From assembly GCA_029931535.1 (NCBI GenBank), contig JAQPZY010001695.1, forward strand, positions 5,583,001 to 5,647,000: a stretch of DNA of 64,000 nt, written 5' to 3'. Shown here one piece after another: positions 1 through 12,238 of the stretch. The notes under the pieces were generated by a model. That model worked only from the letters and a program-made list of their open reading frames with translations. It was not told the DNA's origin and did no database searches. How positions within the stretch are numbered: position 1 is the stretch's first letter; every line of letters starts with the position of its first letter. The position numbers and the translations under genes are program-made. The stretch comes from Margaritifera margaritifera (lineage: Eukaryota; Mollusca; Bivalvia; Unionida; Margaritiferidae).

Positions 1-82
1 GATGGCCCAAAGGGCCAGAATACGAGCCCCGAATTTTTATCAGCTGTTTTGGCGCCTAAGACCTCTGGCGCCTATTTTCTCA
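1..82 (+). mobile_element. 3' part of a hAT-like MITE, cut by the window edge
   Basis: This stretch matches the interior of the MITEs at 40093-40193 and (reverse complement) 49953-50107: a gatggcccaaagggccag block, then a ccgaatttttatcagc block, then ggcgcc. Similarity fades after about position 82, so the right terminus is lost or diverged. The left terminus lies outside the window. The family call rests on the two better-preserved copies. Confidence 0.7.
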
Positions 83-1949
83 ATATTTTTCTATTATCTT
101 TCAAAAATGTTAAACACTAAAAGCTTGCATATACAAATGGAAGATTACCCTGATAATATCAAAAATACAATACTGTTGCTATATTGTAATCAAGTATAGT
201 CATTTACCGGGGATCAAGCTTACTTTATAACCATATATGAATAAGAATAAGTGGGAATGTTTAATTCATAAAATGGTGCATGTGTTAAAAATAAATTTAT
301 TTATAGCAAATAGGTAGCAGAAAAATGAAGATATCACATTTGCTTTCTGATTTATTTTTTTTCTTCTTTTGCAAAGTTGAGAAAAATCCTTTATTTTTAA
401 CCGATTTGTCTTTTGATTCCTACATTCAAAAACGAAAGGTATAACCTTAAAATATGCACAATGTATAAACATGGATTGGAAAACAACACCAGCAAAAAGG
501 AAAACAACAACAACAAAAATAAGCAAATCAAAGAAGAAAAAAAAAATGAACCAAACTCATAATTCTTATCTTTGAGAAATGAAGTTGGAGAGTGGGTTTT
601 GGGTTTAGGGACACGAACACTTTAGAACTATCTCGAATAGATCTTTATCCAATCTCCTCTCCGACTGATGAGAAGAAATTGTTTTAGAGGTGCATAAAAG
701 GAATACATGGATGAACAATACCTATAAATGCCATATCACTTCTTGACATCAAAGGGGCGAATCCGTGCGAGGAGGGGGGGGGGGCAGAGCCAGCGTTCCC
801 CCACCCCTAAAAATGAGCGCGAAAAAACCGCAACGTTTCCTAGAAGAACTTTAATTTACAGTTAGCTTGTTTAAATTATGCCGTGGAAGCGCTTAAAATG
901 CAGGAACTTCAGCGCGCTTCCCCCCCTGGGCCTACACGAGGGGTTCCATCCCACAGACCCCTTGCCTACTTGTTTACGCACCCCTCACCCGCCAAACGAT
1001 ATTCCTGGATCCGCCCCTACATCTCATCAGTATTTTCGATCTTGTAACACAGTAAGATTACGTTTGAATTAAATGTAAATACGATATAATAGAAAAATTC
1101 GGAGACATTAGAATCGAGCAGGTAATTTTGTAAGAATGCATCTTTTCCACTGGGCAATACAAATAATCAATCTTACCGTTATTTATTTAGGTCACGTATG
1201 ATCTCCTTATCGTTATTTATTTAGGCCACGTAGGATCAAAATATTCCTTAGAGACTATATTTAACACCTTGTTTTTCATTCAATCTTCTATGAGTATAAA
1301 AAAAACTTGTCGCCACACATACATGACGTCACAGACAGATTACGTCGCATTTGACGCCAGACGTAAATTTTAATAGCATGGCGTTACTAACATGATGTAG
1401 GTTTTATACTATGTGCAACGCCTATAGCTATCAATAAAGCAAAGGCAACAGTAACAACAGCAGCAGAATGACAGCAACCAGAAAAGCAACAATTCACTGG
1501 TAAAACTCAAGAATATTCATATGTGTAACATTAAAATCCCAATAACACAACAAATTCAAATAAATAAAAATTATTACGTGAAATGGATGCTCATTTCTTT
1601 ATAATATAATATATGGTTATACCAATAAACTGAAATAGCATAAGCTTTATGAAGGCCCAATACCACACTATAGAAACTAATAGTGTATGCTATACTATCT
1701 TTGGCTTTGATTTTCATTAGTATAGAAATTTGCTACATATTTATATTACATACATGAATGTATGCTTTCAAATATGATTGCTTTAAATTAATTTCTGTTT
1801 AGTGAATTATAACTTTCCCTACCACTTGTGGAAGCATATTTGTACAATTTAGAGTTATGCCCCCCCCCCCCCCCCTTACTGGATAAAATATATACTTTAG
1901 AAATGTGATTCCAGGGAAATACCCACATTACCTATGAACGTAAATACGA
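83..1949. other. Non-coding AT-rich DNA, no gene seen
   Basis: I see no spliced or unspliced coding signal here. There is a G run near 774-784, a short direct duplication at about 1176-1232 (two copies of a CGTTATTTATTTAGG block) and a C run at about 1861-1875. Open frames are short and lack family resemblance. Confidence 0.6.
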
Positions 1950-1954
1950 TCATA

Positions 1955-2290
1955 TATATAATCCTTGTTGATACACATGTTTATAAACTAATGTAATTGG
2001 TTCATCTGTGCTTTTCCATGAATATAATCCTTGTTGATACACATGTTTATAAACTAATGTAATTGGTTCATCTGTGCTATTCCATGTATATAATCCTTGT
2101 TGATACACATGTTTATAAACTAATGTAATTGGTTCATCTGTGCTATTCCATGTATATAATCCTTGTTGATACACATGTTTATAAACTAATGTAATTGGTT
2201 CATCTGTGCTTTTCCATGTATATAATCCTTGTTGATACACATGTTTATAAACTAATGTAATTGGTTCATCTGTGCTTTTCCATCTATATT
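1955..2290. repeat. 66-bp minisatellite, five copies
   Basis: The block atccttgttgatacacatg recurs at 1961, 2027, 2093, 2159 and 2225, an exact 66-bp period. Copies are nearly identical; they differ mainly at the tgctttt/tgctatt and ccatgaat/ccatgtat positions. Because 66 is a multiple of three, the minus strand reads through all copies as a 22-residue periodic peptide (core YQQGLYTWNSTDEPITLVYK). There is no start context or flanking exon to support translation. Confidence 0.95.
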
Positions 2291-2562
2291 CTTCATATTC
2301 CTCATTCTCAGATTGTTGCTTTGATACGATTGTGTATTCCCTTTAGATTGTATTTTACTGTAAAATCATTAAAACAAACCTTTGTCTATTTGTACATTAT
2401 TTACATGTGGTTTCCATGTTTTTTTAGTCTTCTTTGTCATGTATGTATCTGAAAATCTCCTTATGGGGAAAACAAGAATGAATGAATACAGAACAATTTT
2501 GAATGCTATGTTATTTACACTGTTATTTACAAAATATACCACCAAATACTAAAATCCTTATG

Positions 2563-2740
2563 CAGGGCCGGATTAAGACCTTTAGAGTCCCTAAGCACTG
2601 AAAAGATTATGGTGCCCCCCCCCCCATGTAATTAAAAAAAACCCCATAATTTCTCCTTTTTTTTTTTTTTTTGTTGGTGCCCCTGATTTGCTGGTGCCCT
2701 AAGCACGTGCTTATTCTGCCTATTGGGTAATCCAGCACTG
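2563..2740. mobile_element. hAT-type MITE with perfect 8-bp target duplication
   Basis: The element starts CAGGGCCGGATTA and ends in the near reverse complement of CAGTGCTGGATTA, giving terminal inverted repeats of about 13 bp with two mismatches. It is flanked by identical 8-bp copies of TCCTTATG at 2555-2562 and 2741-2748. An 8-bp duplication with CAG...CTG ends is the hAT superfamily signature. At 178 bp, with poly-C and poly-T tracts and no coding, it is non-autonomous. Confidence 0.9.
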
Positions 2741-3349
2741 TCCTTATGTAAGACGAGTAACAATAAACACTGTCCTCCAAAATAAGGTTGGTGGTGCGGG
2801 AAAATTAGAACATACATAATACTTAAGTGTTATCTTTGCAGGAGACTGTAAGTAGGTAATTTTAATGTAAGTAGAACTAATTCACGTAAACCATCGTTAT
2901 ATAGATTGTTTATCTATTCCTCGACTACGCTTGCACATATTGCATAGTGAAAACCGGAGGTGCCTCCAATACACAAATTGCGTCCAAAACAAAGATGACG
3001 GACATCGTAAAATACATGTATGACATCAAACATAGCACAGAATAAAAATCATTTGTCAACTATACCGAACATTCTTTGGGCAAAACATCGTACAAAACAT
3101 GATGTAAAAATACCCATCTGCACATGAATTTGCTAGAATAACTATTATTTGTGTAATTTACAGCATTCCAACAATGTAAACAAACGATGTGAGAATAAAT
3201 GCAAACCATGGTTTACATGTATGCATAACACAAAGTAAAATGTACAGATCAATAAATCACAACAAGTATGCATACCACAAAGTAATGTACAGATCAATAA
3301 ATCACAACAAACCCCCTCCCAAAAAGGTAATAGCTTGAATTCATATAAA

Positions 3350-3640
3350 ATTTGTTACAACATTATCAATTCAATTGCTCGATTAGTGTGCTAATTAACA
3401 ACTATTAATTCAAAAGTTTGACTAGTGTCTAATTAGCAACATTAATTAAAAAGTTTGACTATTATGCTATTTAACACTATTAACTCAAAAGTGTGACTAG
3501 TGTGCTAATTAGAAAAATTAATTCAAAAGTGTGAGTAGTGTGCTAATTAGAAAAATTAATTCAAAAGTTTGACTATTATGCTAATTAACACTATTAATTC
3601 AAAAGTTGGGCTAGTGTTCTAATCAGCAATATTAATTCCC
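3350..3640 (+). repeat. 38-bp tandem array, left arm of an inverted pair
   Basis: About seven degenerate units carry the order ATTAATTCAAAAGT..GACTAGTGTGCTAATTA. The same unit appears in reverse complement at 5231-5372 (about four well-preserved copies) and as a remnant at about 7765-7795. Confidence 0.85.
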
Positions 3641-3960
3641 TTACACGAGTTAGTGACACACAAAAGATAAGTGTGCCAGAAATCTTCTCGTATCCCTACA
3701 CGAGATGGCGATACACAAAACTATGAGTACACAAGAAATACGAGTGTGTCAGAAATCTACTCGTATCCCTACACGAGATGGCGATACACAAAACTTTGAG
3801 TACACAAGAAATACGAGTGTCTGAAATCTACTCGTATTCCTACACGAGATGTCGATACACAAAACTATGAGTACACAAGAAATACGAGTGTGTCAGAAAT
3901 CCTATCGTATCCCCCTATACGAAATGGTGATACACAAAATACAACTGTGCTAGTTCTCTC
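3641..3960 (+). repeat. 73-bp tandem array, left arm
   Basis: About four units of 71-73 bp start with CTCGTATCCCTACACGAGAT (units begin near 3687, 3760, 3831 and 3902), then gcgatacacaaaac and tacacaagaaatacgag. Each unit has internal dyads of CTCGT with ACGAG. Degenerate reverse-complement copies lie at about 7190-7440. Confidence 0.85.
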
Positions 3961-5230
3961 AATAGACTTATTACCGTAGTATTATTATTTCAAGGTGTCG
4001 GTGTTTTAATGATGATATAATTGTGGTGGGGGAGGAAATGAATTCTGAATGGGGATTTCAGTGGGAACAGAAGCACAATCCACGTATGTTAACAGTAAGA
4101 AAGGCACAAATTGCGAATGACATTATGGTCTTTGGACACTTTTATTGGAGCCAAAGTTGTATCCTTGAAGAAAAAATGCGTCGGAACTATGTCATGCCAA
4201 GATTAGTGATGGCACTCCCCGCTGAGTTCTCACCGATTAATACAATATACATATTATAACAAATTTACCGCCAACGTTGTTTGCATTCACCATATTTATG
4301 TTTGCATAAATCAAATACAATTTATTGCTGTTCTTTTTTTTAATACTGTTATTTACTTTGCAAGAAAACTTTCTCGTGTCTGAAAAGAAAGTTGCGCAAA
4401 GAGAAGTTTATTGTGTTCAGTAAACGGCACTTTTTATTAAAAAGTTTTTTGAGGCATAGTTGTAGAAGGCAAACAATGACAAATGTATTACTGTTACACG
4501 CTTCTCTAAATTTGGTTAAAAAATCAACAAATTCTTCTTTTTCACCCTAAACCTGTGTTGCTTTTGATTTAACTTCGTCAGTACTTGTGCTACTTTAAAA
4601 GAATACATGTTGATCTTTGCCAGCGTCGATGTTACGGTTACAAACATGTTAAAAGATAAGTAAACAGAGAAGAGTAGAATATTAATAAAAATAATTATAT
4701 GGAGTCTAGTAGACATTCATAATATGGTAACATAATTGTTACGTGACAATCATATTTGAAATCCTTAACAGATTTATAGATTTGTCCTTTTTCTTCGTCA
4801 GTCACAGTTTTATGAAAGTAGTACCGTAGAGATGATGTTTCCATGGATAAAGTAGTACCGTAGAGATGATGTTTCCATGGATAAAGACGACGACAGAGTT
4901 TTAGTTTATTAATTTTGAGAGCGATCTAATGTCGTTTAACATCGATAATTCTTTTCATTATCAAATGTCAACATCTTCATCGTTAAATGGGCCGTGTTGT
5001 GGTTCTGGGATGTAGTGGTAGTTGTAGTTGAAGTTGTTGTTGTTGTTTATATACGTGTAGTAGTAGTAGCAGTTGTAGCAGTAGTAGTAGTAGTTATTGT
5101 TGTTGCTGTTGTTGTTGTCGTTATTGTACTTGTAATACTAATGGTAATAGTAGTACTAGAAATGGTAGTTGTAGAAGTTGTTGTTGTTGTGAGCTTGCGA
5201 TGAATATTAAATCCTGGTGAGCAGGTTACA
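3961..5230. other. Spacer between tandem arrays, no gene supported
   Basis: A 33-bp direct duplication (AAGTAGTACCGTAGAGATGA...) lies at about 4817-4883. A GTA/GTT-rich tract occupies about 5010-5190 and makes spurious long frames on both strands. The open frame 4023-4259 has no recognisable domain and no splice context, so I do not call it a gene. Confidence 0.5.
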
Positions 5231-5372
5231 ATATTAATTAGCACACTAGTCGAACTTTTGAATTAATATTGTTAATTAGCACACAAGTCGAACTTCTGAA
5301 TTAATATTGTTAATTAGCACACTAGTCGAACTTTTGAATTAATATTATCAATTAGCACACTAGTCGAACTAA
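5231..5372 (-). repeat. 38-bp array in inverted orientation
   Basis: Units of GTTAATTAGCACACTAGTCG followed by aacttttgaattaatatt repeat four times with one or two changes each. They are the reverse complement of the array at 3350-3640 and are better preserved than it. Confidence 0.9.
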
Positions 5373-6000
5373 TAAAGCAAAAAAAATAGTAACTAAGCTG
5401 TTAAGGTCTGTTCTGTCCCCAGGTGACTCAGTTTTTATGTGCTTAAAACAAAGGAAGAGCATCATGTTACAGCAATCATGCCAATATATTTCTATCCAAT
5501 ATTTTGTCCCGGATAACATCTATTATACAGTTATAGTACATGGAGTAGAGATAACGTGTTTCCAAAATTAAGGATGACGGGTACGTTGCAACAAAACAGT
5601 CTTCTTGACAAATTGGAATATCTGATTTGAGGAAATGAAACTAGTTCAAAGTATAATCTTTTCTACCCCTTTTTTGCCGGATATATTAGTATTAGATTCC
5701 ATGATATTGGTTTCACTATAACGAAACAGTATGCAAATACATATTTGTTTACGTTTGTGTGCTTGTAATTGTTCTTTGTATATATCGTCCACCATGATAA
5801 AGGGACAAAGGGATCCGTATATATATATATATAGGGAAATTATCCACAAGGTCTTGAGCTACATATGCTGGAGCTAGATATACAAAACATTGTTGTACAT
5901 ACATAGAACATATTAGTCAAAAACTGAAACAATGTTCCGCTTTTTTTTTTTCGTAGTGGTATTAGTATCGAATTAGTGTACACAGGTATTAGTTACGGTC

Positions 6001-6840
6001 AGATTTATTTCCCCTATAAATACATATCAGATTTATTTCCCCTATAAATACATATCAGATTTATTTCCCCTATAAATACATATCAGATTTATTTCCCCTA
6101 TAAATACATATCAGATTTATTTCCCCTATAAATACATATCAGATTTATTTCCCCTATAAATACATATCAGATTTATTTCCCCTATAAATACATATCAGAT
6201 TTATTTCCCCTATAAATACATATCAGATTTATTTCCCCTATAAATACATATCAGATTTATTTCCCCTATAAATACATATCAGATTTATTTCCCCTATAAA
6301 TATATATCAGATTTATTTCCCCTATAAATACATATCAGATTTATTTCCCCTATAAATACATATCAGATTTATTTCCCCTATAAATACATATCAGATTTAT
6401 TTCCCCTATAAATACATATCAGATTTATTTCCCCTATAAATACATATCAGATTTATTTCCCCTATAAATACATATCAGATTTATTTCCCCTATAAATACA
6501 TATCAGATTTATTTCCCCTATAAATATATATCAGATTTATTTCCCCTATAAATACATATCAGATTTATTTCCCCTATAAATATATATCAGATTTATTTCC
6601 CCTATAAATACATATCAGATTTATTTCCCCTATAAATACATATCAGATTTATTTCCCCTATAAATATATATCAGATTTATTTCCCCTATAAATACATATC
6701 AGATTTATTTCCCCTATAAATATATATCAGATTTATTTCCCCTATAAATACATATCAGATTTATTTCCCCTATAAATACATATCAGATTTATTTCCCCTA
6801 TAAATACATATCAGATTTTTTCCCCTATAAATACATATCA
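6001..6840 (+). repeat. 28-bp satellite, about 30 copies, each with a TATA-box-like string
   Basis: The unit AGATTTATTTCCCCTATAAA + TACATATC repeats head to tail for 840 bp. Most copies are identical. The main variant changes TACATATC to TATATATC (for example near 6301, 6526 and 6580), and the last copy is one base short. Every unit contains CTATAAATA, a consensus TATA element. Confidence 0.98.
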
Positions 6841-7189
6841 GACACCTTGTGGGTTGAACTTTCCTAACGTTCGTATTGACAGGAATAGTCATTTGTTTTT
6901 ACCCCTTATATAGGTTGATATAAATATAATTTATCTTTGATATATTATTGTTTACAAGCTTATAATAATTATACGATTTTTTTAAAACACACAAACAACT
7001 TGGAATCATTGTAGTTTTCATACAACCCATTTCTCTCATACATTTGTATTGGGACCATGACCATAATGATGGCGTGGGGGGGGGGGGGGGGGGTGAGGGA
7101 ACATTAAAGTGAAGGGAAATAATTGTCCAAGCTTATCAAGCAACGGGAAAACACTCTTTCAGAACCAGTAGTAAGTTGAAATATATTGA

Positions 7190-7440
7190 GAGAAATGGTA
7201 CACAGTTTTAGAATATCACCATCTCGTGAAGTGGGATACTAGACAATTCTGTCACCCTCATATTTTTGTGTATCACCATCTTGTGAGGGATAGGAGAAAT
7301 TTTCTGGCACACTCATATTTCTTTGTGTATTTCGTGCTGTGAGACGAGAAGATTTATGGCACATATTTTTTGTGTTCACCATGTCGTGCAGTGATTTTTT
7401 TGGTGTGTATTACCAACTTGTGCAAGGAATGGCATTAATT
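7190..7440 (-). repeat. Degenerate 73-bp array, inverted right arm
   Basis: Several units of tgtgtatcaccatcttgtg with ctcatattt spacing are the reverse complement of the cgatacacaaaac/ctatgag units at 3641-3960, but much more diverged. The array ends at the MITE starting at 7453; beyond it a single inverted 38-bp-type unit (ttaattagcatactgg) remains. Confidence 0.7.
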
Positions 7441-7452
7441 ACCACGCTAGTA

Positions 7453-7751
7453 CAGTGGCGGCGCCAGGCGGGGTCGGAGGGGAGAGGCCTTGCCCTCGGG
7501 CGCCGGGCGAGGGGGCTCCGTCAGGATTTTTTTTTACCCCCACCCCATTCTAAACCCTTCCCCCCCCCCCCCCCCCCGGTTTCAGGGCTTACATGGGGGG
7601 GGGGGCGGAGGTTGGTAACTGACATAAAAACTGTTCTCTGTGGCAAAGGAGGGATCGCCACTAAAGAACATTGCCCCGGCGCCTCAGTAGGTTGGTAGGC
7701 ACCATTAAAGAACATTGCCTCCTGGCGCCTCAAACCCTCGCGCAGCCACTG
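7453..7751. mobile_element. hAT-like MITE, GC-rich, 299 bp
   Basis: Left end CAGTGGCGGCGCCAGG pairs with the right end, whose reverse complement is CAGTGGCTGCGCGAGG. The flanks CGCTAGTA (7445-7452) and CTCTAGTG (7752-7759) match at 6 of 8 bases, a worn 8-bp target duplication. Inside are long G and C runs and a duplicated block (taaagaacattgcc, near 7661 and 7706). It interrupts the inverted tandem-array arm at 7190-7795. Confidence 0.75.
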
Positions 7752-8204
7752 CTCTAGTGGAACTATTGAAATAATTGTGTTAATTAGCATACTGGTTGTT
7801 CCATCAATTTTTGCTGATAACCGGATCAACCTCGGCCTTTGATGTCAAGTCAGAATTATTATTTTTTTTTTTTCGAGTAAGGTGGATTGATTTCGCTATT
7901 TTTGGGGCATAAAAAAAATCCAGCACAAAGTTCTTGCGCAAGAAAGTAGTACGCAGTCTACGATCTGTTTCTTGCACGTATATGGAGTAAATAGCATAAA
8001 AATTAAACATATTCATGCTTAGAGATATATTGTTAACTGAAAGAAACTTTCGAATCTTTGTTTTTAATGAATCAGTACTTTAATTTTCATACACACAGTG
8101 ACGTAATATTTCATCACGTAATCTCGTCATGTGATATGCTCATTATTATGACTGAAATTCAAAATGTCTGTCTTTGCCACAAATCCGTGGTGTTTTCACA
8201 GAAA

Positions 8205-8345
8205 AGTCGGAGGATTGGCGATTGCCCGTATGGCTTAGACGCTGGTGCAAGAGTGCTGGGCGATATGTGCCGTTACTCGCGGCACGGGTTCGAATCATGC
8301 TCGGAACAAAATATAACTCACGAACATTTTTTATTATATTGGGGC
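8205..8345 (+). mobile_element. tRNA-derived SINE copy
   Basis: A box-A-like TGGCTTAGACGCTGG (8231-8245) is followed about 40 bp later by a box-B-like GGTTCGAATCA (about 8287-8297), the internal Pol III promoter layout of a tRNA head. It resembles the copy at 50190-50315, sharing gtgccgttactc, the box B, ctcggaac/cttggaac and ataactc. A functional tRNA is unlikely because stems do not pair cleanly and the same body recurs. Confidence 0.65.
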
Positions 8346-8879
8346 CATTCTATATAAATTACTTTCATATAATCACGTATCGAAGCATGTAATGTGGGAT
8401 CCAGAGATAGTCGCTTTCCTATCCTTATAATATATACGTGTCATTTATAATTATAATTGCATGATGTATACCTAGCATTTCAGGATATTTTCATACTGTT
8501 AAGACTTTTCAGTATCAAATGACATGCATAAAGTATGTAGAATCTGAGAAGGATTTTAATACATTCATATTCATCAAAAGTTAACGTAGTCATTAAATAT
8601 TTTTTTCTTAATTTTCCCAGATTTCGTATATTTGTTTGTACTATTTTACCATGGCATAGGATGCTATTTTCTCCCTTTTAATACGCTTTTTTAAAAATAA
8701 ACTTTATCAGATATATAACTAAACGTATTATTGCAGCCTCCAGCTTGTTAGCCTCTCATTTACTAGCCCAAATAAGACATCAATGTAATACACTCAATTA
8801 TGATTTATTTAGAGCAAATCTTATCGCTGATTCCCCAGCTCTTGCGGTTTTCCTTTTAAGAATGCTTATCATTTTTGGG

Positions 8880-9005
8880 TACTGAGTGTATAGTAACACG
8901 TGAGATAAACTTTTTTCGGATACTTTAAATCGATACTGATAAACTTTTTTCGGACACTTTAACTCGATACTGGTAAACTTTTTTTGGACACTTTAACTCG
9001 ATACT
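8880..9005 (+). repeat. Short tandem triplication, about 36-bp unit
   Basis: Three units of aaacttttttcggacacttt followed by aactcgatactg, with one or two substitutions each. Confidence 0.8.
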
Positions 9006-9216
9006 GACTTCTGTACTCTCTTGTTTAAAAATGACTGAAATAATACAGAACAAAATATATCAATACAAAAGGAAATGCAAAAGTTTGTAATAAAAACGAA
9101 CAGATTTACAAATTGTAGTTCAAGATGGCCTGTTCTAGACAAGATTCGGTCATATGACTTTGCCACTGATACTAACATTAGACAACACAGAAACAAATGA
9201 TGGGAGTCAGAAAGTC

Positions 9217-9219
<3 letters not shown>

Positions 9220-9310
<91 letters not shown>
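9220..9310. repeat. (CT)n microsatellite
   Basis: About 90 bp of uninterrupted CT dinucleotides. Frames through it are simple-sequence artefacts. Confidence 0.98.
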
Positions 9311-9314
<4 letters not shown>

Positions 9315-9890
9315 TAGTTTAACTTTAACTTTCCTGCATGCTAGATATGTCATTTTATAATGGAGAGGAACTTTTAAGTTGTACAACTTGTTTCAATCCT
9401 TTTTCCTTCCATATTACATTTTTTTTGGCAGTTAAATATGTTTAAACTAATTTTATCACAGGATCATCAATGAAACGTACGCAAAAATGATTCCCCCAAA
9501 TCATTTATATGTCATATCACCAGTTTTGTTTCCTGTTTCAGAAACGTTACGCATGTGCAAAGCCTTATAAAATAGAGAACCGTCCAGGTCCAGCCTTGAA
9601 ATCCCATAGTACACTCACTCCATATAAAAACAAATCAGAGCGGCGGTTGAGTTCCGTTAAAAAAAGTATAACGTTAAGCAAAGTGTACAGCAACTCGTAG
9701 AGGGAAGTGTACATCAAATACTTGATCGGATTAAACATAGTTTAGACCCTACAGACACTTATCCTACCAACGGGCAATTCCTGTCAGAACGGTTAACAAA
9801 AACAGCTTTTTACACCTGAGATTGCTTAATATGATTCTGTTCTGTTACAGTATATCGTTCAGAGCGAAGTCCGTAGGAGCGAGAAAAACG

Positions 9891-9948
9891 ATGCAAAGGA
9901 TGGAAACTATCTTCGTTGCTTTTGTAACGTGTTTCATTTTAGACACAG
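9891..9948 (+). CDS. Cadherin exon 1: signal peptide
   Basis: The first ATG gives [19 protein letters not shown], a short n-region then a hydrophobic core, as expected for a secretory signal. The donor is CACAG/GTAAAT and the exon ends in phase 1. A pyrimidine-rich CTGTTACAG acceptor ends at 9850, so the exon probably starts at 9851 with 40 nt of 5' UTR and an upstream non-coding exon I could not locate. No core promoter is identifiable. Confidence 0.8.
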
Positions 9949-11649
9949 GTAAATTTACATGGTGACCCCACACCGGTGGATTTCTCCACAAACCGCAGAT
10001 TTTTCGCCAATTTAGTGGATTTGTCGTAGAATCGGCAATTTTGTGGATTTTTTTTTTCTCATCCAGGAATTTTCTTTTCAATTATATAGTTGTTTTTCTG
10101 TTCTCTCTGTGAATCCTAAATTTTCAAATCTTTCTTTAAATAGGTACATGTGACGAACATTCCGCTGATAATAATTGCCGTGACTGTTGATAATGTTTGG
10201 TAGCATCTGTCTAGAGGAAACATTATAGTGTGCACCTGAATGTTTAAAAAATAAAATGACAACTCACATGCAGTAAAGTTTAAGACTGTTTTATATGTGG
10301 ATTTTTCAGTGGAAATTGTGGATTTTTCAGTGGAAATTGTGAATTTTTAAAAATGGTAAGGTTCTTGTGGTCATCCTACATTTATTTGAATTCGAAAAGT
10401 CAAGATAGATGGAATTTACGTTTATAGTTAAAATCCATTTCTTCAGCAGTCTTCCCCTTTAATTTTATAAATTATCTCTATATGTTTTACAGTTCATTTA
10501 ATTTTAGAATTTTTGGTGGAATATTTTTTCGACAAATGTCTCAAAACCTGCGATGAAGAGATTGTATTTTTACATTTTGTCTCAGAAATTTTAGTTCTCT
10601 AGAAACTATTCATGAATTTAGAGAACTTATTTATTTATGTATTTAAGGAAATTCGAGTAAAATCTATTTTAATTTGCTCCACGCAGAATCCACGCCTCCA
10701 CGCTGTAACACAACATACGGTTACGTCGAACTTCCGGAAAACTCCCGTCCGGGTACGGAAGTTTACAATGTGTCATGCTCCGATCCGGACCCCGGAATGG
10801 AAGGAATACTTTCCTACACCATCACGGACGGGAACAGCATGGGAAAATTTGCAATTAATACCTCAGGGAACATAGGAAAAGTGTATGTCTATCAATCTAT
10901 TAGTTACGAATCGAGGACAACAAGGTTCCAGGTAATAGTTCTTTGTAAATATTTCTTGTTTCTAATTTACAAAGATAGACCTGTGATATTTTAACATAAC
11001 TGCCCCTAATGGTTAAAATCCACATTACATATAATATATTTACAGAAAATATAATGATACTATGATCATTTATTCATATATATGTAAATTATCAAATGAA
11101 GCTACACACAGAGTCTCTTGTGTTCCCCAATGATCCAAATGAATAATATAACAGAAGGGTGAGCTAGTGAACAATAAACAGTATATTAGTCTTTCATAAG
11201 TGAAACTTTTAACTCACTGATTCTCCATATAGTTATTGATACTCTTTCTTACAGCTATATCAGTTGTCGTTTTTTTTAATAAAAATATATTTCTGTCTAA
11301 AAAATGATGTATTGATATTTAGAAATTTCTTTCCTCAAGAATCCATAATTCCTTTCCTTACACTATTGTGGTCAAATACAATTTTTATTTATTTATTTAT
11401 TTGCAGCTCGTGATAAAAGTCTCGGATTACGAGTTAAACAGACAGATCACCTATTTTCACCTGGATATTCAGATTACAGGTGTAAATGACTACGCCCCAC
11501 TCTTTTTGTTTTCCCCATACACCGTCTACATCAATGAGGACGTCCGTCCCGGGTCTGTAATAGCCACACCCATTCCATACGACTTTGACAGAGGACAAGA
11601 TGGGGAGACAATTTCAGCTATTGTAGGTAAGGAAGACCTTCCAAAATAG

Positions 11650-11745
<96 letters not shown>

Positions 11746-11861
11746 AACATGTGCGCGAGCACACATCATAATCATCACTATCATTATCATCATCATCACC
11801 AAGATCATCGTCATCTGTTAGGAAGACCTTCCAAAACATCCATCTCTCTCTCACAAGCACC

Positions 11862-11957
<96 letters not shown>

Positions 11958-11979
11958 CAAACATCACAATCACTACAAG

Positions 11980-12020
<41 letters not shown>

Positions 12021-12177
12021 CAAGATTTAGCTAACGAGGTCACAGTTCCCTAACCCTTACGGATTTACTCTTGTGTTAAGCCTCAAAATAAAATGTCCGT
12101 CATCAAGTTCTACATTTCTATTACTTAAAATCTGGGACATTATAAGATTTTGCAATATAATCGAATGTTCAGCAAGC

Positions 12178-12238
<61 letters not shown>

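Noticed and set aside
4994..5244. Val-rich plus-strand and Thr-rich minus-strand frames
   Set aside because: Both read a GTA/GTT simple-repeat tract; there is no coding signal.
6001..6840. CRISPR array
   Set aside because: Units are directly adjacent with no unique spacers, and the context is a eukaryotic genome.
7339..7829. Overlapping Pro/Gly-rich frames of 119 and 102 residues
   Set aside because: They read the GC-rich MITE at 7453-7751 with its poly-C and poly-G runs.
8222..8310. Possible tRNA gene from box A and box B
   Set aside because: The acceptor and anticodon stems do not form cleanly, and a similar body recurs at 50190-50315, so a SINE is the better call.
9509..9700. 63-residue frame upstream of the cadherin start as an extra coding exon
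   Set aside because: It stops in frame before any donor and has no cadherin or signal features; at most it is 5' UTR.
11618..12043. 141-residue minus-strand frame with poly-Asp and poly-Arg-Glu
   Set aside because: It runs through stacked microsatellites in intron 3 and overlaps exon 3 antisense.
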